A stretch of DNA of 64,000 nucleotides from Acinetobacter sp. YWS30-1 (GTDB lineage Bacteria; Pseudomonadota; Gammaproteobacteria; Pseudomonadales; Moraxellaceae): the NCBI RefSeq assembly GCF_033558715.1, contig NZ_CP114607.1, forward strand, positions 98,096 to 162,095, read 5' to 3'. Of this stretch, positions 11,001-18,333 are shown one piece after another. Positions within the stretch are counted from its first letter, which is position 1. Each line of letters starts with the position of its first letter. A program made the position numbers and the translations under genes. Under the pieces are notes generated by a model, which worked only from the letters and a program-made list of their open reading frames with translations, was not told the DNA's origin and ran no database searches.

Positions 11001-13106
11001 GCACAGCCAAGAAATCAACAAAGAACGGCTTGGCAAAAGTGTTTTAATACATATTTAAAACAAATAGGGGTTAAGTCAACTCTATCGTTAGCTCAATGGT
11101 TGAAAGCTTTACAGCAAAATGTGATGTTAAATAGCACTCCGCTGATTGCAGGTTATATATCAGGCCAAGTCCTGACTGAAGATCTTTCAATAAATGAATT
11201 ATTACGCTTATTCGAATATGAAAAATTAACCACAAATTTAGATAGCACTGAGCCAGAAAGTGAAATAGAAATAGACGATGAGCAACTCCATTTGTCTGAT
11301 ATTTTAGCGATGATTCAGCAACTAAAAGGTGAATCTAGATCAAGCATTTGGCTTAAACAGCTTGCCAATAATGAAACGAATCACTACTCAGTCAATTTAT
11401 TAACGTGCTTTGTGCGATGGCTGATTTTACGCTGTGATGCAGAAGAGTTAAGTCTACAGAATCGAAATATGATTCATCTACATTTGGCCATCGTCAGTGC
11501 AGGTATATTGGGGTTTTCAGAAGATTTAACAAAAGATAGCCAGATTAATGAAGATGTATTTCAAAAATGGATGGAGTTGACGCAAGAGCATTTTCCACAC
11601 CGCAAGCATCTCGCTGCGTGGAATCGCTTTAGAGATTTTTTAATTCAGTTAAATGATAATCGTATAAAGTTACACAAGCGTACAGCGCATCAAGCAAGTG
11701 CTAAAGTTTTTTCAAAAAATGAAGTGCAGCAGATCGTTCAAATATTACAATCTGTAGAATCTGGGGTGAATGATGCTGCTTTACGTCTAGAGATTCAGCG
11801 TCATTTTCGTTTATCTGCAGCGATGGGTGTACGCCGTTCAGAGACACTTCATTTACGGCCCTTAGATATTGATGAGGATATGCTCCGAATTCGTCCTTAT
11901 GGTGAGCATCAGTTAAAAACACTTGGATCAGAACGTGTTGTTCCGATGAATTTATTAAGTCAGACGATTCAAAATGGATTAAATGATATTTATAAGAATA
12001 AAAAATATTCGATATTAATGTCTGATGAGAATAGTGAGCATAGGCCTTTTTTTGCTCAAATATCTCAAATATTAAAGAAAGTCACTGGAGATGTTGATCT
12101 CAGCTTACATCATTTAAGACATACGTTTGCAAGTACATATACTTTAAAGTGTTTGCAAACAGTGGTGGATTTTAAAGCGCTCACGATAGAATTGCCATGG
12201 CTACAAAATTGGATGCCATCGAATGAGCAATTTAATACGCTAGTAGGCAATGAAGGACAGGTTGGGCAAGGGATTAAGGCGATTAGTCGAGTGCTTGGAC
12301 ATTTACATGAATCGACAACATTAAAGCATTATGTTCATATCTTATTTCTGGCTACTTATGCCTATAGCATGCAACAACAGCAACCCAATTTACATACTGC
12401 ATTTTTTAAGCGAGTCATGAGTCGGAGTAATTTATTCAGGCATTTCCAAGCGATTCATCAACAGAATGGTAATCTAAAATATGAGTTGAGAGACACCATC
12501 GAAAAATATGTACTCAAAAAAAGACAAAGTCAGAGGTGGGTCATCTATGCTCAAAAAAGAGGGAATTCGACTGGAAAAGTAATTAAACACGAATTATTTC
12601 AAAAGTTTGAAGATATTGAGCGGTATCTTATTTCTGGGCAGGGGCAGCCACGATTAGATATTGAGTCCTGGAAGAAAGCTTTAATTATGATGGCAAACAT
12701 TCCGTCAGGTAAACGTGGTTCAAATATAGGAAGACATCCATTATCGACACAAGGAAAGTTAGCACGTTTGCCTGAATTACTCAGTGCTGTAGATTTTAAT
12801 TCTGCACAAGAGATTTTAGAGCGATTTGATTATTTAGAACAAAACCAATCAGAAACTTATAATTGGTTAATAAAAAAATGGTTGTATGAAAGTAATGTAA
12901 CAAAAGTATTGATGCATTTTACGGCAGAGGATGAACCTATGCTTTCAATCCTTACAGAACATCAGTTTTTTCCGATAGTGATGAAACATAATAAATATGA
13001 TTATTTTAGAATTATGTCTCAACAAGCGTCATTAAGCGCCGTGCGATGGGTACTAGCATGGTTGAGTGTACGATATTTGGTGATTAGAGATCATATCAGA
13101 ATTTAA
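8055..13106 (+). CDS. giant multi-module tyrosine recombinase (integrase), 1683 aa
   Basis: The C-terminal part (about residues 1190-1440) is a recognisable tyrosine recombinase: R1260 in AAMGVRRSETLHL, HxxR at H1352-R1355 in LHHLRHTFAS, H1416 in VLGHLHESTT and nucleophile Y1426 in LKHYVH. Upstream are at least three stretches that look like degenerate recombinase units: LALILSLLTGRSVTEL (R373), TALWMNLATAGRGIK paired with LGHWIRGRHPWD, and VLSMYSQLCRVSHLQ. They lack a full catalytic set. Typical integrases have 300-450 aa, so this is four to five times larger. It overlaps the preceding gene by 4 bp. A role in integration or excision of an island is inferred. The architecture recalls large integrases of multi-gene integration modules such as the gamma-mobile-trio, but that link is unverified. 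Confidence 0.8.
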   Translation: MNEYLVQLLKCINQNENIEKEQLIQALFLLRAHYSLAGIVVICQRIFTLIGDDELSEFRDELNTLKIISRLQDSEKKYSHFFSETTDRNNILTPLRPYTGDSGICDLLLIKAGISQNNESFNTVIRWFLDQIFHFQKKVHTLELYSSYLTGDGSIKLKDQKGSRVYNAFLAIRLLGDPSHEDILERVKDLITQNGPEQWIRSMSDRSEDKRFKEVFYPLKLFLSQIWENNPLKNKKKRPEFVHCIGLKHKKLILQRYGSLSIAIQPLEDVDEIHRGLVSDVFEHDEIEEDETPLEPLFRFFLAEQSDLIRGLYASKSTSQHIEAANVGLVWTKSRLSLNSIQEVFRLCQPSHTDASLILRAKLALILSLLTGRSVTELTAPRFSRNADQNNIAIQYDHTLSAYVLSVFAGTPTLKKKPEHSKFHVPWTNELHLVLPSELNDLVSQVKNLGITRRHMAVERDVSELINRLPQELEISLKSIRDILPRLLYDHSQGDLAVVKAVTNASGRNYDNLIHYASFEQRQLEQLWADCLRTIKIDIPQYINTSSERVGSPIGIKIVEIQNEITRIKNRINQAYEQKNWQVLFDNLTLYTALWMNLATAGRGIKQPFPKWISQQGWALIQDKHHQDESTDRYVPLTPALIKQIQGLRGLMVMLGEQVEPRVDLSSYAMQLCDPHQIEGLVRNWARKLVRSDHNQLPGRFKDAGLGHWIRGRHPWDMLSVFPVSVFKQQWLDVQENLQKQLGFECLEGFDFFKIKHIPTFVLTQETKTAQVETKPRIQYSENDVKEWLKNSEYKSYCPLIFGENPEPQVALELGHVLASHLAKNTNIDLPEAIKAYCAYIRDKTKIPLFVQLPQKANRTWLTSENSFSTWGYIEQNLLDFIQKDLEHLPEHQNCDVEIGRLLVVLSMYSQLCRVSHLQAMLEFIASDQHIVAMGNSRLVELTVNNDRSVTKIRRTVLLSPYVSTLILVGRQYLQPRLKEILAQPRNQQRTAWQKCFNTYLKQIGVKSTLSLAQWLKALQQNVMLNSTPLIAGYISGQVLTEDLSINELLRLFEYEKLTTNLDSTEPESEIEIDDEQLHLSDILAMIQQLKGESRSSIWLKQLANNETNHYSVNLLTCFVRWLILRCDAEELSLQNRNMIHLHLAIVSAGILGFSEDLTKDSQINEDVFQKWMELTQEHFPHRKHLAAWNRFRDFLIQLNDNRIKLHKRTAHQASAKVFSKNEVQQIVQILQSVESGVNDAALRLEIQRHFRLSAAMGVRRSETLHLRPLDIDEDMLRIRPYGEHQLKTLGSERVVPMNLLSQTIQNGLNDIYKNKKYSILMSDENSEHRPFFAQISQILKKVTGDVDLSLHHLRHTFASTYTLKCLQTVVDFKALTIELPWLQNWMPSNEQFNTLVGNEGQVGQGIKAISRVLGHLHESTTLKHYVHILFLATYAYSMQQQQPNLHTAFFKRVMSRSNLFRHFQAIHQQNGNLKYELRDTIEKYVLKKRQSQRWVIYAQKRGNSTGKVIKHELFQKFEDIERYLISGQGQPRLDIESWKKALIMMANIPSGKRGSNIGRHPLSTQGKLARLPELLSAVDFNSAQEILERFDYLEQNQSETYNWLIKKWLYESNVTKVLMHFTAEDEPMLSILTEHQFFPIVMKHNKYDYFRIMSQQASLSAVRWVLAWLSVRYLVIRDHIRI

Positions 13107-13129
13107 GTAAATATGACTTACGCACGCTT

Positions 13130-13345
13130 TATTACATAAAGTTTTGAAAGACAGCGCTACCCTAATTGAGCTAAATTCAAGTGACAATTTGGGTATAAGT
13201 GCAGCCAAATTCTGTGAATTTGTTCAAGACAGCTACGTGTGCATAAATATCATTTACCTGACTACATCATACCTTGCATTTAATATGCTGCTAGAAGCCG
13301 ATAGCATCCTTCCTTGTGCAAATAGCCTAAGCATATATCGTTCAA
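13130..13345. mobile_element. decayed right-end remnant of the IS5-family element
   Basis: The stretch follows, with many substitutions, the end of the IS5 element seen at 36660-36800 and 39000-39120: CCCTAATTGAG, then TTGGGTATAAGTG, then the codons for the C-terminal part of the transposase read on the minus strand (LGRPHTQ, VNEIHARVAVLNRF). A 68-aa plus-strand frame at 13144-13350 is a by-product. It is far more diverged than the other copies, so it is an old insertion. Confidence 0.6.
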
Positions 13346-13350
13346 CCTAA

Positions 13351-13899
13351 GGGGCCTAGGAATCAGCGACTTTGATTTGTTCTTTGCTTTCAATTTGATC
13401 CATATGTTATCGATTTATATTTTTTTATTTAAAAATGAATAAAAAAATTCTAATTCGGTTTGACCAAAGAAAAAGATACAAATATGATAATTACATTACA
13501 GCAAAATCTGTAATCGGGCGTGGAAACCTGAAAATTACTACAGAAGCATTAAAACCGCTTTAGCGGTTTTTTGTGCTTATTATGCTTAGTTTGCCATTAT
13601 GGTAGGCCAGGCAGGGCAGTCTATGACTGGCCGTCTTCTGTAGTGCGGTATTTCCACCCCTGTTTGGTCTACCTCCATCTCGTGGAAAAGATGGTTGTAG
13701 ATAGTTAACTCTAAACTACAGGTACTAAACATGAAGATTTTATTATCTAATCCCCCCATTTCTCTTAGGTCTCTTTTGTTAGCGCTGACTGGATATTGAC
13801 GGTCATTTAATTCACAGCTTTAACCAAATCGAACTATATACATTTTCAAATTTCGTACTTGAGCGAAAGTAGGAAAGTGTTGCCTGGAGAAAATAAGAA
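13351..13899. other. 549-bp intergenic region with a terminator and a possible structured leader
   Basis: It contains a clear intrinsic terminator at 13551-13572. A more G+C-rich stretch at about 13600-13730 has short repeats and possible stems (TGGTAGGCCAGGCAGGGCAG, CTATGACTGGCC). Next comes a 22-codon ORF at 13731-13799 (MKILLSNPPISLRSLLLALT, then GY and stop) without a strong ribosome site. The conserved look of 13600-13800 suggests an untranslated RNA or leader upstream of the HNH gene, but I cannot assign a family. Confidence 0.4.
13551..13572 (+). terminator. intrinsic terminator
   Basis: AAAACCGCTTTAGCGGTTTTTT: a perfect AAAACCGCT/AGCGGTTTT stem with a very short loop and a T run. It follows a short unannotated transcript-like stretch (13480-13550) and would block read-through from the recombinase operon. 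Confidence 0.7.
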
Positions 13900-15555
13900 A
13901 TGGGTTCTACACGACTATTGACCAATATTATTCAGCGTAAAGTCATGTTGCCAGAAGAAATGTCACCTTCAATGCAGCGTGACAATTTTGAAGTGGCACT
14001 GACTGATTTTGAAAAGCATCCAATCATCAAATGTTTATTTAAAGCGGATAACCAGCGTTCTACGGAATGTTGGAGCGTGCAAGAAATTGCAAACTTTATT
14101 GAAGATTGCACAGAAGATCAAAACATCAATTTATGCATTTTGTATTGGAAAGATATACACGGCAATATTTACATTATTGATGGGGCTCATCGTCTTTCCT
14201 GTATTTATGCATGGATCAATAGATATTTTGCGGATGAGCAAGTCCCTCAAGCACCTAATTTCAATGATCAACAAAAACAAGATATTCGTTACCTCCGCAA
14301 TTATTTAGGAGATCTTGCTGATTTTCAAAAAATTTGTACTGATGCCGAATTTGCAGAAAAAAAATCGAAATTAGGCGATATTAAAATCAGTTTCCGGCAG
14401 GTACTGGGGACTCCAGAAGATGCGCGACGGGTATTTCAATCGATTAACTCAGATACTAAACGTCTAGATAAATATGAGGAATATCATCTCAGAAGTCGCG
14501 GGAGTGACGCCTATTATGCGATCTATGCCTGTTGTTATATCAATGACAATAAATCTAACTTGGAAGAGCTCCAATATACACGTTTAAATGAGCTGATTGA
14601 GTTAGGGGAGAGGATCCATCAGCTCCTTTTTTCGACCATTTTATTAGACAATGAAATGAGTCATGGCAAAAAAATTGGCTTGGTCAATGAGTTGATGAAT
14701 ATCATTGCTGGTGATCAGATTCATAATATTATGAGTCTGAATCAGGGGGAACGCGTTGAAAACCTGATGTCGCATCTGTTGACCATTCTTTGCAGAATAG
14801 CGACGCCTGTAAAAAATACTGGGGTTCCGAGTTTGGGCTTTCATCCATACTTATATTTTTATAAGGACCAGCGTTTTCAGATTACTTCTTTTCTTGCATG
14901 GTTTTCAATTGTGTATGAAATTCATGAAAGCCGCATGCAGATTCATCATCGAAAGATTAGTTTCAAGGACTTCACCCGGGTACGCCGTAGTATTGAGTTC
15001 TTGATCGCCAATTTCCCCGTGGCGACCACCGAAACGGTCGGCAAGTTCGGCAGTGGTATCAAGGGCTATGATCGGCTACAAATTGTCTATAAAGCCTTTA
15101 TTTGCTTAAGCTTGGAAATGGAGGTTGATTTTGATGATGAGGAATGCCTGAATACCTTTATTCTGTCCATGTCTAAGGCCTTCAAGTACATAAACTTTAA
15201 CGAGTTTTATGTCGAAAGATTTTTGGGTGGTTATGATGATGCAGTCGTCAAGCATGTGGTGGGATATGTGGAGTCGATTAGTCCAATTTCTCGGTCAAAG
15301 CCCAAGGCCTTTTCGGCATTAACCAAGAGTCTGCTTAAGCACAATTTTGTGGTGGGTAATCATAACTTTTGCCTCATTTGTGATGGATTGATCTATCTTG
15401 ATTCTACTGAATCGGATCATCGGATTGCCAAAGCCGTAGGTGGGCAAGGTGTTCTAGAGAATGGTCTGCTGGTTCATCCCATCTGTAATAGGATGAAATC
15501 AGATCTGAGCCTGGAAGAGATTAGAGCGGATTTGTTTGGTGAATTACTGTATTAA
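13900..15555 (+). CDS. DUF262-like / HNH endonuclease protein, candidate defence nuclease
   Basis: 551 aa, with a good start (GGAG ten bases before ATG 13900). The N-terminal half has a ParB/DUF262-like motif IIDGAHRLSCIYAWI near residue 90, comparable to DGQQRL in GmrS-type proteins, which couple NTP binding or hydrolysis to DNA cleavage. The C-terminus carries a zinc-type HNH nuclease motif: C491-x2-C494, D506-H507, N521, H526, C529-N530, K533. The DUF262 plus HNH layout is that of GmrSD-like type IV restriction and related phage-defence proteins; this role is inferred. It lies between the giant recombinase and an AAA/DUF4143 gene. A fragment of a related gene survives at 17380-17439. Confidence 0.75.
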   Translation: MGSTRLLTNIIQRKVMLPEEMSPSMQRDNFEVALTDFEKHPIIKCLFKADNQRSTECWSVQEIANFIEDCTEDQNINLCILYWKDIHGNIYIIDGAHRLSCIYAWINRYFADEQVPQAPNFNDQQKQDIRYLRNYLGDLADFQKICTDAEFAEKKSKLGDIKISFRQVLGTPEDARRVFQSINSDTKRLDKYEEYHLRSRGSDAYYAIYACCYINDNKSNLEELQYTRLNELIELGERIHQLLFSTILLDNEMSHGKKIGLVNELMNIIAGDQIHNIMSLNQGERVENLMSHLLTILCRIATPVKNTGVPSLGFHPYLYFYKDQRFQITSFLAWFSIVYEIHESRMQIHHRKISFKDFTRVRRSIEFLIANFPVATTETVGKFGSGIKGYDRLQIVYKAFICLSLEMEVDFDDEECLNTFILSMSKAFKYINFNEFYVERFLGGYDDAVVKHVVGYVESISPISRSKPKAFSALTKSLLKHNFVVGNHNFCLICDGLIYLDSTESDHRIAKAVGGQGVLENGLLVHPICNRMKSDLSLEEIRADLFGELLY

Positions 15556-15714
15556 TCAACAGAGCGATGAGCTCATTTTTGCAGATGTATCAATGATTAA
15601 TCACATGATTTAACTTTTGATACATTCAGCCGATATGGTTATTTTTAATTCAGTCCAGAATCACAACCAGAAACTAGCTGTAGTTTCTGAATGACCGTCA
15701 AGGTCCTTAGTTTC

Positions 15715-15745
15715 GCCCATAGATTCCCTCTGTGGGCTTTTTTTT
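15715..15745 (+). terminator. intrinsic terminator downstream of the HNH gene
   Basis: GCCCATAG, loop ATTCCCT, CTGTGGGC, then eight T residues. It ends the HNH transcript, or a small RNA, because a second hairpin (AAACTAGCTGTAGTTT) lies just upstream at about 15671. Confidence 0.75.
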
Positions 15746-15767
15746 GATCAAAAATTGTATAGATGCT

Positions 15768-15857
15768 CTAAAATAAACCTTTTAGCATTTCATAAGCAAT
15801 TAGGATTAAGGCTGAGACCATCAGCACAACAAAAATGAGTTCCACTCTGGTTAACAT
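15768..15857 (-). CDS. 29-aa single-pass membrane peptide
   Basis: A 29-codon ORF (MLTRVELIFVVLMVSALILI, then AYEMLKGLF and stop). It has an excellent ribosome site, AAGGA seven bases before ATG 15857, and one hydrophobic helix with charged ends. It lies between two intrinsic signals and is antisense-convergent with the HNH gene. Peptides of this form include KdpF-type subunits and type I toxins; no kdp genes are near. Function unknown; the good ribosome site and clean hydrophobic profile make it a likely real gene. Confidence 0.5.
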   Translation of the reverse strand: MLTRVELIFVVLMVSALILIAYEMLKGLF

Positions 15858-16105
15858 ATTAATTCCTTTTACTTTTCACTTAATTTATATAGCAGTTAAG
15901 TCGCAGCATCAATGACATAACATGACATGGAAAATAATTAAAAAGACAGAATTTGGATTTTTATCAGATCTACTGTTTGCATACTTCAACAGTAGCTTTG
16001 AATGTTTCACTTAAACTTTAAACTTTTTTTAAAATTGAATATTTTTACATCTAGGTTCTAAACTTTGATAGAATTAATTAAAACTTTAGATTTCAAGTGT
16101 AAACA

Positions 16106-17338
16106 ATGCGAAGCGCTAATATTCGACGTGATGGCTACTTAAAATTTCTGAATACATGGCAAGACCGTGATGTCATTAAAGTGCTTTCGGGTGTACGTCG
16201 CTCTGGAAAATCCACCTTGTTAGCGATGTTTCAACAAGACCTAAAAGCACAGGGTGTACAAGCCGAAAACATCATTGCTATCAATTTCGAATTTATGGAA
16301 TTTGAAGAACTCACAGATTACCGTAAACTACATGATTATGTACTGTCTAAAGTTGATAAAAGCAAAAAAAACTATGTTTTTTTAGATGAAATACAACATG
16401 TTACAAATTTTGAGAAAGTAGTCGACTCTTTATATGTTCGGGATTATATCGATTTATATATTACAGGCTCAAATGCATTCTTTCTAAGTGGAGAACTTGC
16501 GACTTTACTTACAGGACGCTATATAGAGCAACACGTTCTACCTCTGTCATTCCAAGAATTTAAACAGTGGCATATTGAAAATAATCCGATCATCCAACAA
16601 TTATCCAATCGTGATTTGTATGCCATGTATACGCGCAGTAGTTTCCCTTATACGCTTGCCATGACTAGCCAGCAGGAAACTTATGATTACTTGCAAGCGG
16701 TCTATGCCAGTGTAATGTTTAAAGATGTTATTCCCCGTTTGAATACGGCCGATATTAACTCTCTCGAGCGTGTCGCAAGATATTTAGCAAGCGTGACAGG
16801 CTCACCCATTTCCATCAATAAAATTAAAAATACCTTTGTTTCAAGTGGGGTTAAGATTTCATTTGAAACAGTAAAACGCTATATTCAGGGCTTACAGGAC
16901 AGTTTGCTATTTTATAGTGCCGCACAGTTTAAAGTACGCGGGCGTGAGTTATTACAATCCTCTGAAAAATACTATTTAGTTGATGTCGGATTGCGCCGGA
17001 TTATGTTGCCTGATGCTAATGCTGATCAAGGTCATATCCTAGAAAATGTGATTTATCTTGAGCTTGTCAGACGAGGTTATACGGTCTATGTAGGGCGGGT
17101 TGATGAATATGAAATTGATTTTGTTGCTGTCGATACTTTACAGAATTTAACTTATTATCAGGTGGCATTAGAAACGCTCAATGAGGAGACACTCAGCCGA
17201 GAGTTACGTCCATTACAGAAAATTTCTGATTCGTATCCCAAGTATTTGCTTACCTTAGACACGATAGGGGCTGAAGCAAATTATAATGGTATTGTAAAAA
17301 TGAGTGCTCTCGATTGGTTGCTATCTGAAAATAAGTAA
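16106..17338 (+). CDS. AAA ATPase with DUF4143 domain
   Basis: 410 aa. N-terminal AAA_14 module with Walker A GVRRSGKS (residues 29-36), Walker B YVFLDEIQHV (about 92-101) and sensor-type ITGSNAFFLSGELATLLTGR. The C-terminal DUF4143 region includes YLVDVGLRR, and the end resembles a PD-(D/E)XK-like fold: GHILENVIYLEL, then YEIDFVAV and YYQVALE. Members of this family are common on mobile islands and may act as nucleotide-gated nucleases, but the function is not established. It is monocistronic; the A+T-rich 16030-16100 region probably holds the promoter. Confidence 0.85.
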   Translation: MRSANIRRDGYLKFLNTWQDRDVIKVLSGVRRSGKSTLLAMFQQDLKAQGVQAENIIAINFEFMEFEELTDYRKLHDYVLSKVDKSKKNYVFLDEIQHVTNFEKVVDSLYVRDYIDLYITGSNAFFLSGELATLLTGRYIEQHVLPLSFQEFKQWHIENNPIIQQLSNRDLYAMYTRSSFPYTLAMTSQQETYDYLQAVYASVMFKDVIPRLNTADINSLERVARYLASVTGSPISINKIKNTFVSSGVKISFETVKRYIQGLQDSLLFYSAAQFKVRGRELLQSSEKYYLVDVGLRRIMLPDANADQGHILENVIYLELVRRGYTVYVGRVDEYEIDFVAVDTLQNLTYYQVALETLNEETLSRELRPLQKISDSYPKYLLTLDTIGAEANYNGIVKMSALDWLLSENK

Positions 17339-17379
17339 AGTTGAGGGTAGACATGAATACTCTTATTTATTGATTAAAA

Positions 17380-17439
17380 CTCAAAGACTTTTCAGCATCA
17401 TCCAAGAATGTATTCAAGCATAATTTCTGCTCCAATTGT
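17380..17439 (+). pseudogene. fragment of a second HNH gene, cut at an IS end
   Basis: Twenty codons read LKLKDFSASSKNVFKHNFCS and then NCE. They align with KAFSALTKSLLKHNF and the C-x2-C start of the HNH motif in the protein encoded at 13900-15555. The DNA stops exactly where a solo IS3-type terminal repeat begins. This is therefore a remnant of a paralogous HNH gene whose distal part was removed. Confidence 0.6.
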
Positions 17440-17464
17440 GAACCGTACCGGGTTTGTCGGAGAC
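17439..17464 (+). repeat. solo terminal inverted repeat of the IS3-family element
   Basis: TGAACCGTACCGGGTTTGTC followed by GGAGAC is identical to the left end of the intact IS3 element at 31094, but no IS body follows. It is probably the scar of a deletion that began inside or at the end of a former IS copy. Confidence 0.8.
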
Positions 17465-17527
17465 CACTATTCTTTCAATATTTCATGAATTTAGTTAGAT
17501 TCTTTACCTAATCCCAATTCTAGATAA

Positions 17528-17673
17528 CTTACTTTTTATAAGCTTGTTTATAAAAGTAAGAAGTGTTATTTTTATATGTAAAAATAGGGTATACCCTAAA
17601 GTTACAATCTGAAAGTTCATGAAATTATGTATCATTTAAATGATTTTTAATCATAAATAACATGTAACTTTAG
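17528..17673. promoter_or_regulatory. putative res site of the serine resolvase
   Basis: Three dyads lie directly upstream of the resolvase gene: a near-perfect inverted repeat at 17528-17560 (CTTACTTTTTATAA and its partner TTATAAAAGTAAG), a palindrome AGGGTATACCCT at 17585-17596, and CTAAAGTTAC (17595) paired with GTAACTTTAG (17664). Multiple resolvase-binding sites next to the resolvase promoter are the usual arrangement, and binding would also autoregulate the gene. Confidence 0.5.
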
Positions 17674-17731
17674 TATTAAAGATTTATAATTTACGAAATT
17701 GTTCATTTTTATCCAATTGGGGCGTGAAAAA

Positions 17732-18298
17732 TTGAAAGGCCAAAAAGTAGGGTATATCCGGGTAAGTTCTGTCGAGCAAAACACTGGACGTCAACTTGAG
17801 GGAATTGAAGTCGACCGGATTTTTGTTGACCGTGCTTCAGGTAAAAATACTGACCGACCTAAATTTCAGGAAATGTTGAACTATGTCCGGGAAGGGGACA
17901 GGGTGATTGTACATTCCATGGATCGTTTTGCGCGAAGCCTGAAAGATTTGGTCACTGAAGTAGATAAACTGGTCAAACGAGGGATTGCCATCCAGTTTGT
18001 AAAAGAAAATATTACTTTTACGGCCGAATCCACCCCGATGGATAATTTGATGCTGCAATTGATGGGTGCTTTTGCACAGTTCGAACGTGAGATAATTTTA
18101 GAGCGGCAAAAGGAAGGAATAAAACTCGCCTCTGCTCAGGGGAAGTACAAAGGTCGGGTGCATAAACTAAAGCCTGACCAAGCTGAAGCTTTACGACAAG
18201 CATGGAGGGAAGGGAAGTATCCATCAAAAATGGCATTAGGAAAAGCTTTTGGGATTAGTCGTCAGGCGGTATACCGATATTTACAAGTTAGTGAATAG
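17732..18298 (+). CDS. serine recombinase (resolvase/invertase family)
   Basis: About 188 aa. The catalytic domain starts GYIRVSSVEQNTGRQ, with the nucleophile Ser in RVSS, and continues with HSMDRFARSLKDL and QLMGAFAQFEREIILERQ. A helix-turn-helix Hin-type tail follows (YPSKMALGKAFGISRQAVYR). I chose TTG 17732, preceded by GGGGCG, as the start matching family N-termini; an upstream TTG at 17699 is also in frame. It probably resolves plasmid or transposon cointegrates at the dyad cluster just upstream. An intact IS5 element follows 35 bp after its stop. Confidence 0.85.
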   Translation: MKGQKVGYIRVSSVEQNTGRQLEGIEVDRIFVDRASGKNTDRPKFQEMLNYVREGDRVIVHSMDRFARSLKDLVTEVDKLVKRGIAIQFVKENITFTAESTPMDNLMLQLMGAFAQFEREIILERQKEGIKLASAQGKYKGRVHKLKPDQAEALRQAWREGKYPSKMALGKAFGISRQAVYRYLQVSE

Positions 18299-18333
18299 CT
18301 TATTGGGATTGGCAACTAAATTTAGTTTAACTT

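Noticed and set aside
13144..13350. 68-aa ORF
   Set aside because: Its DNA follows the right part of the IS5 element on the other strand, so it is a decayed IS remnant and not a gene.
13848..13875. ATTTCGTACTTGAGCG as a possible pdif half-site
   Set aside because: Only the first seven or eight bases fit XerC; the spacer and XerD half do not match.
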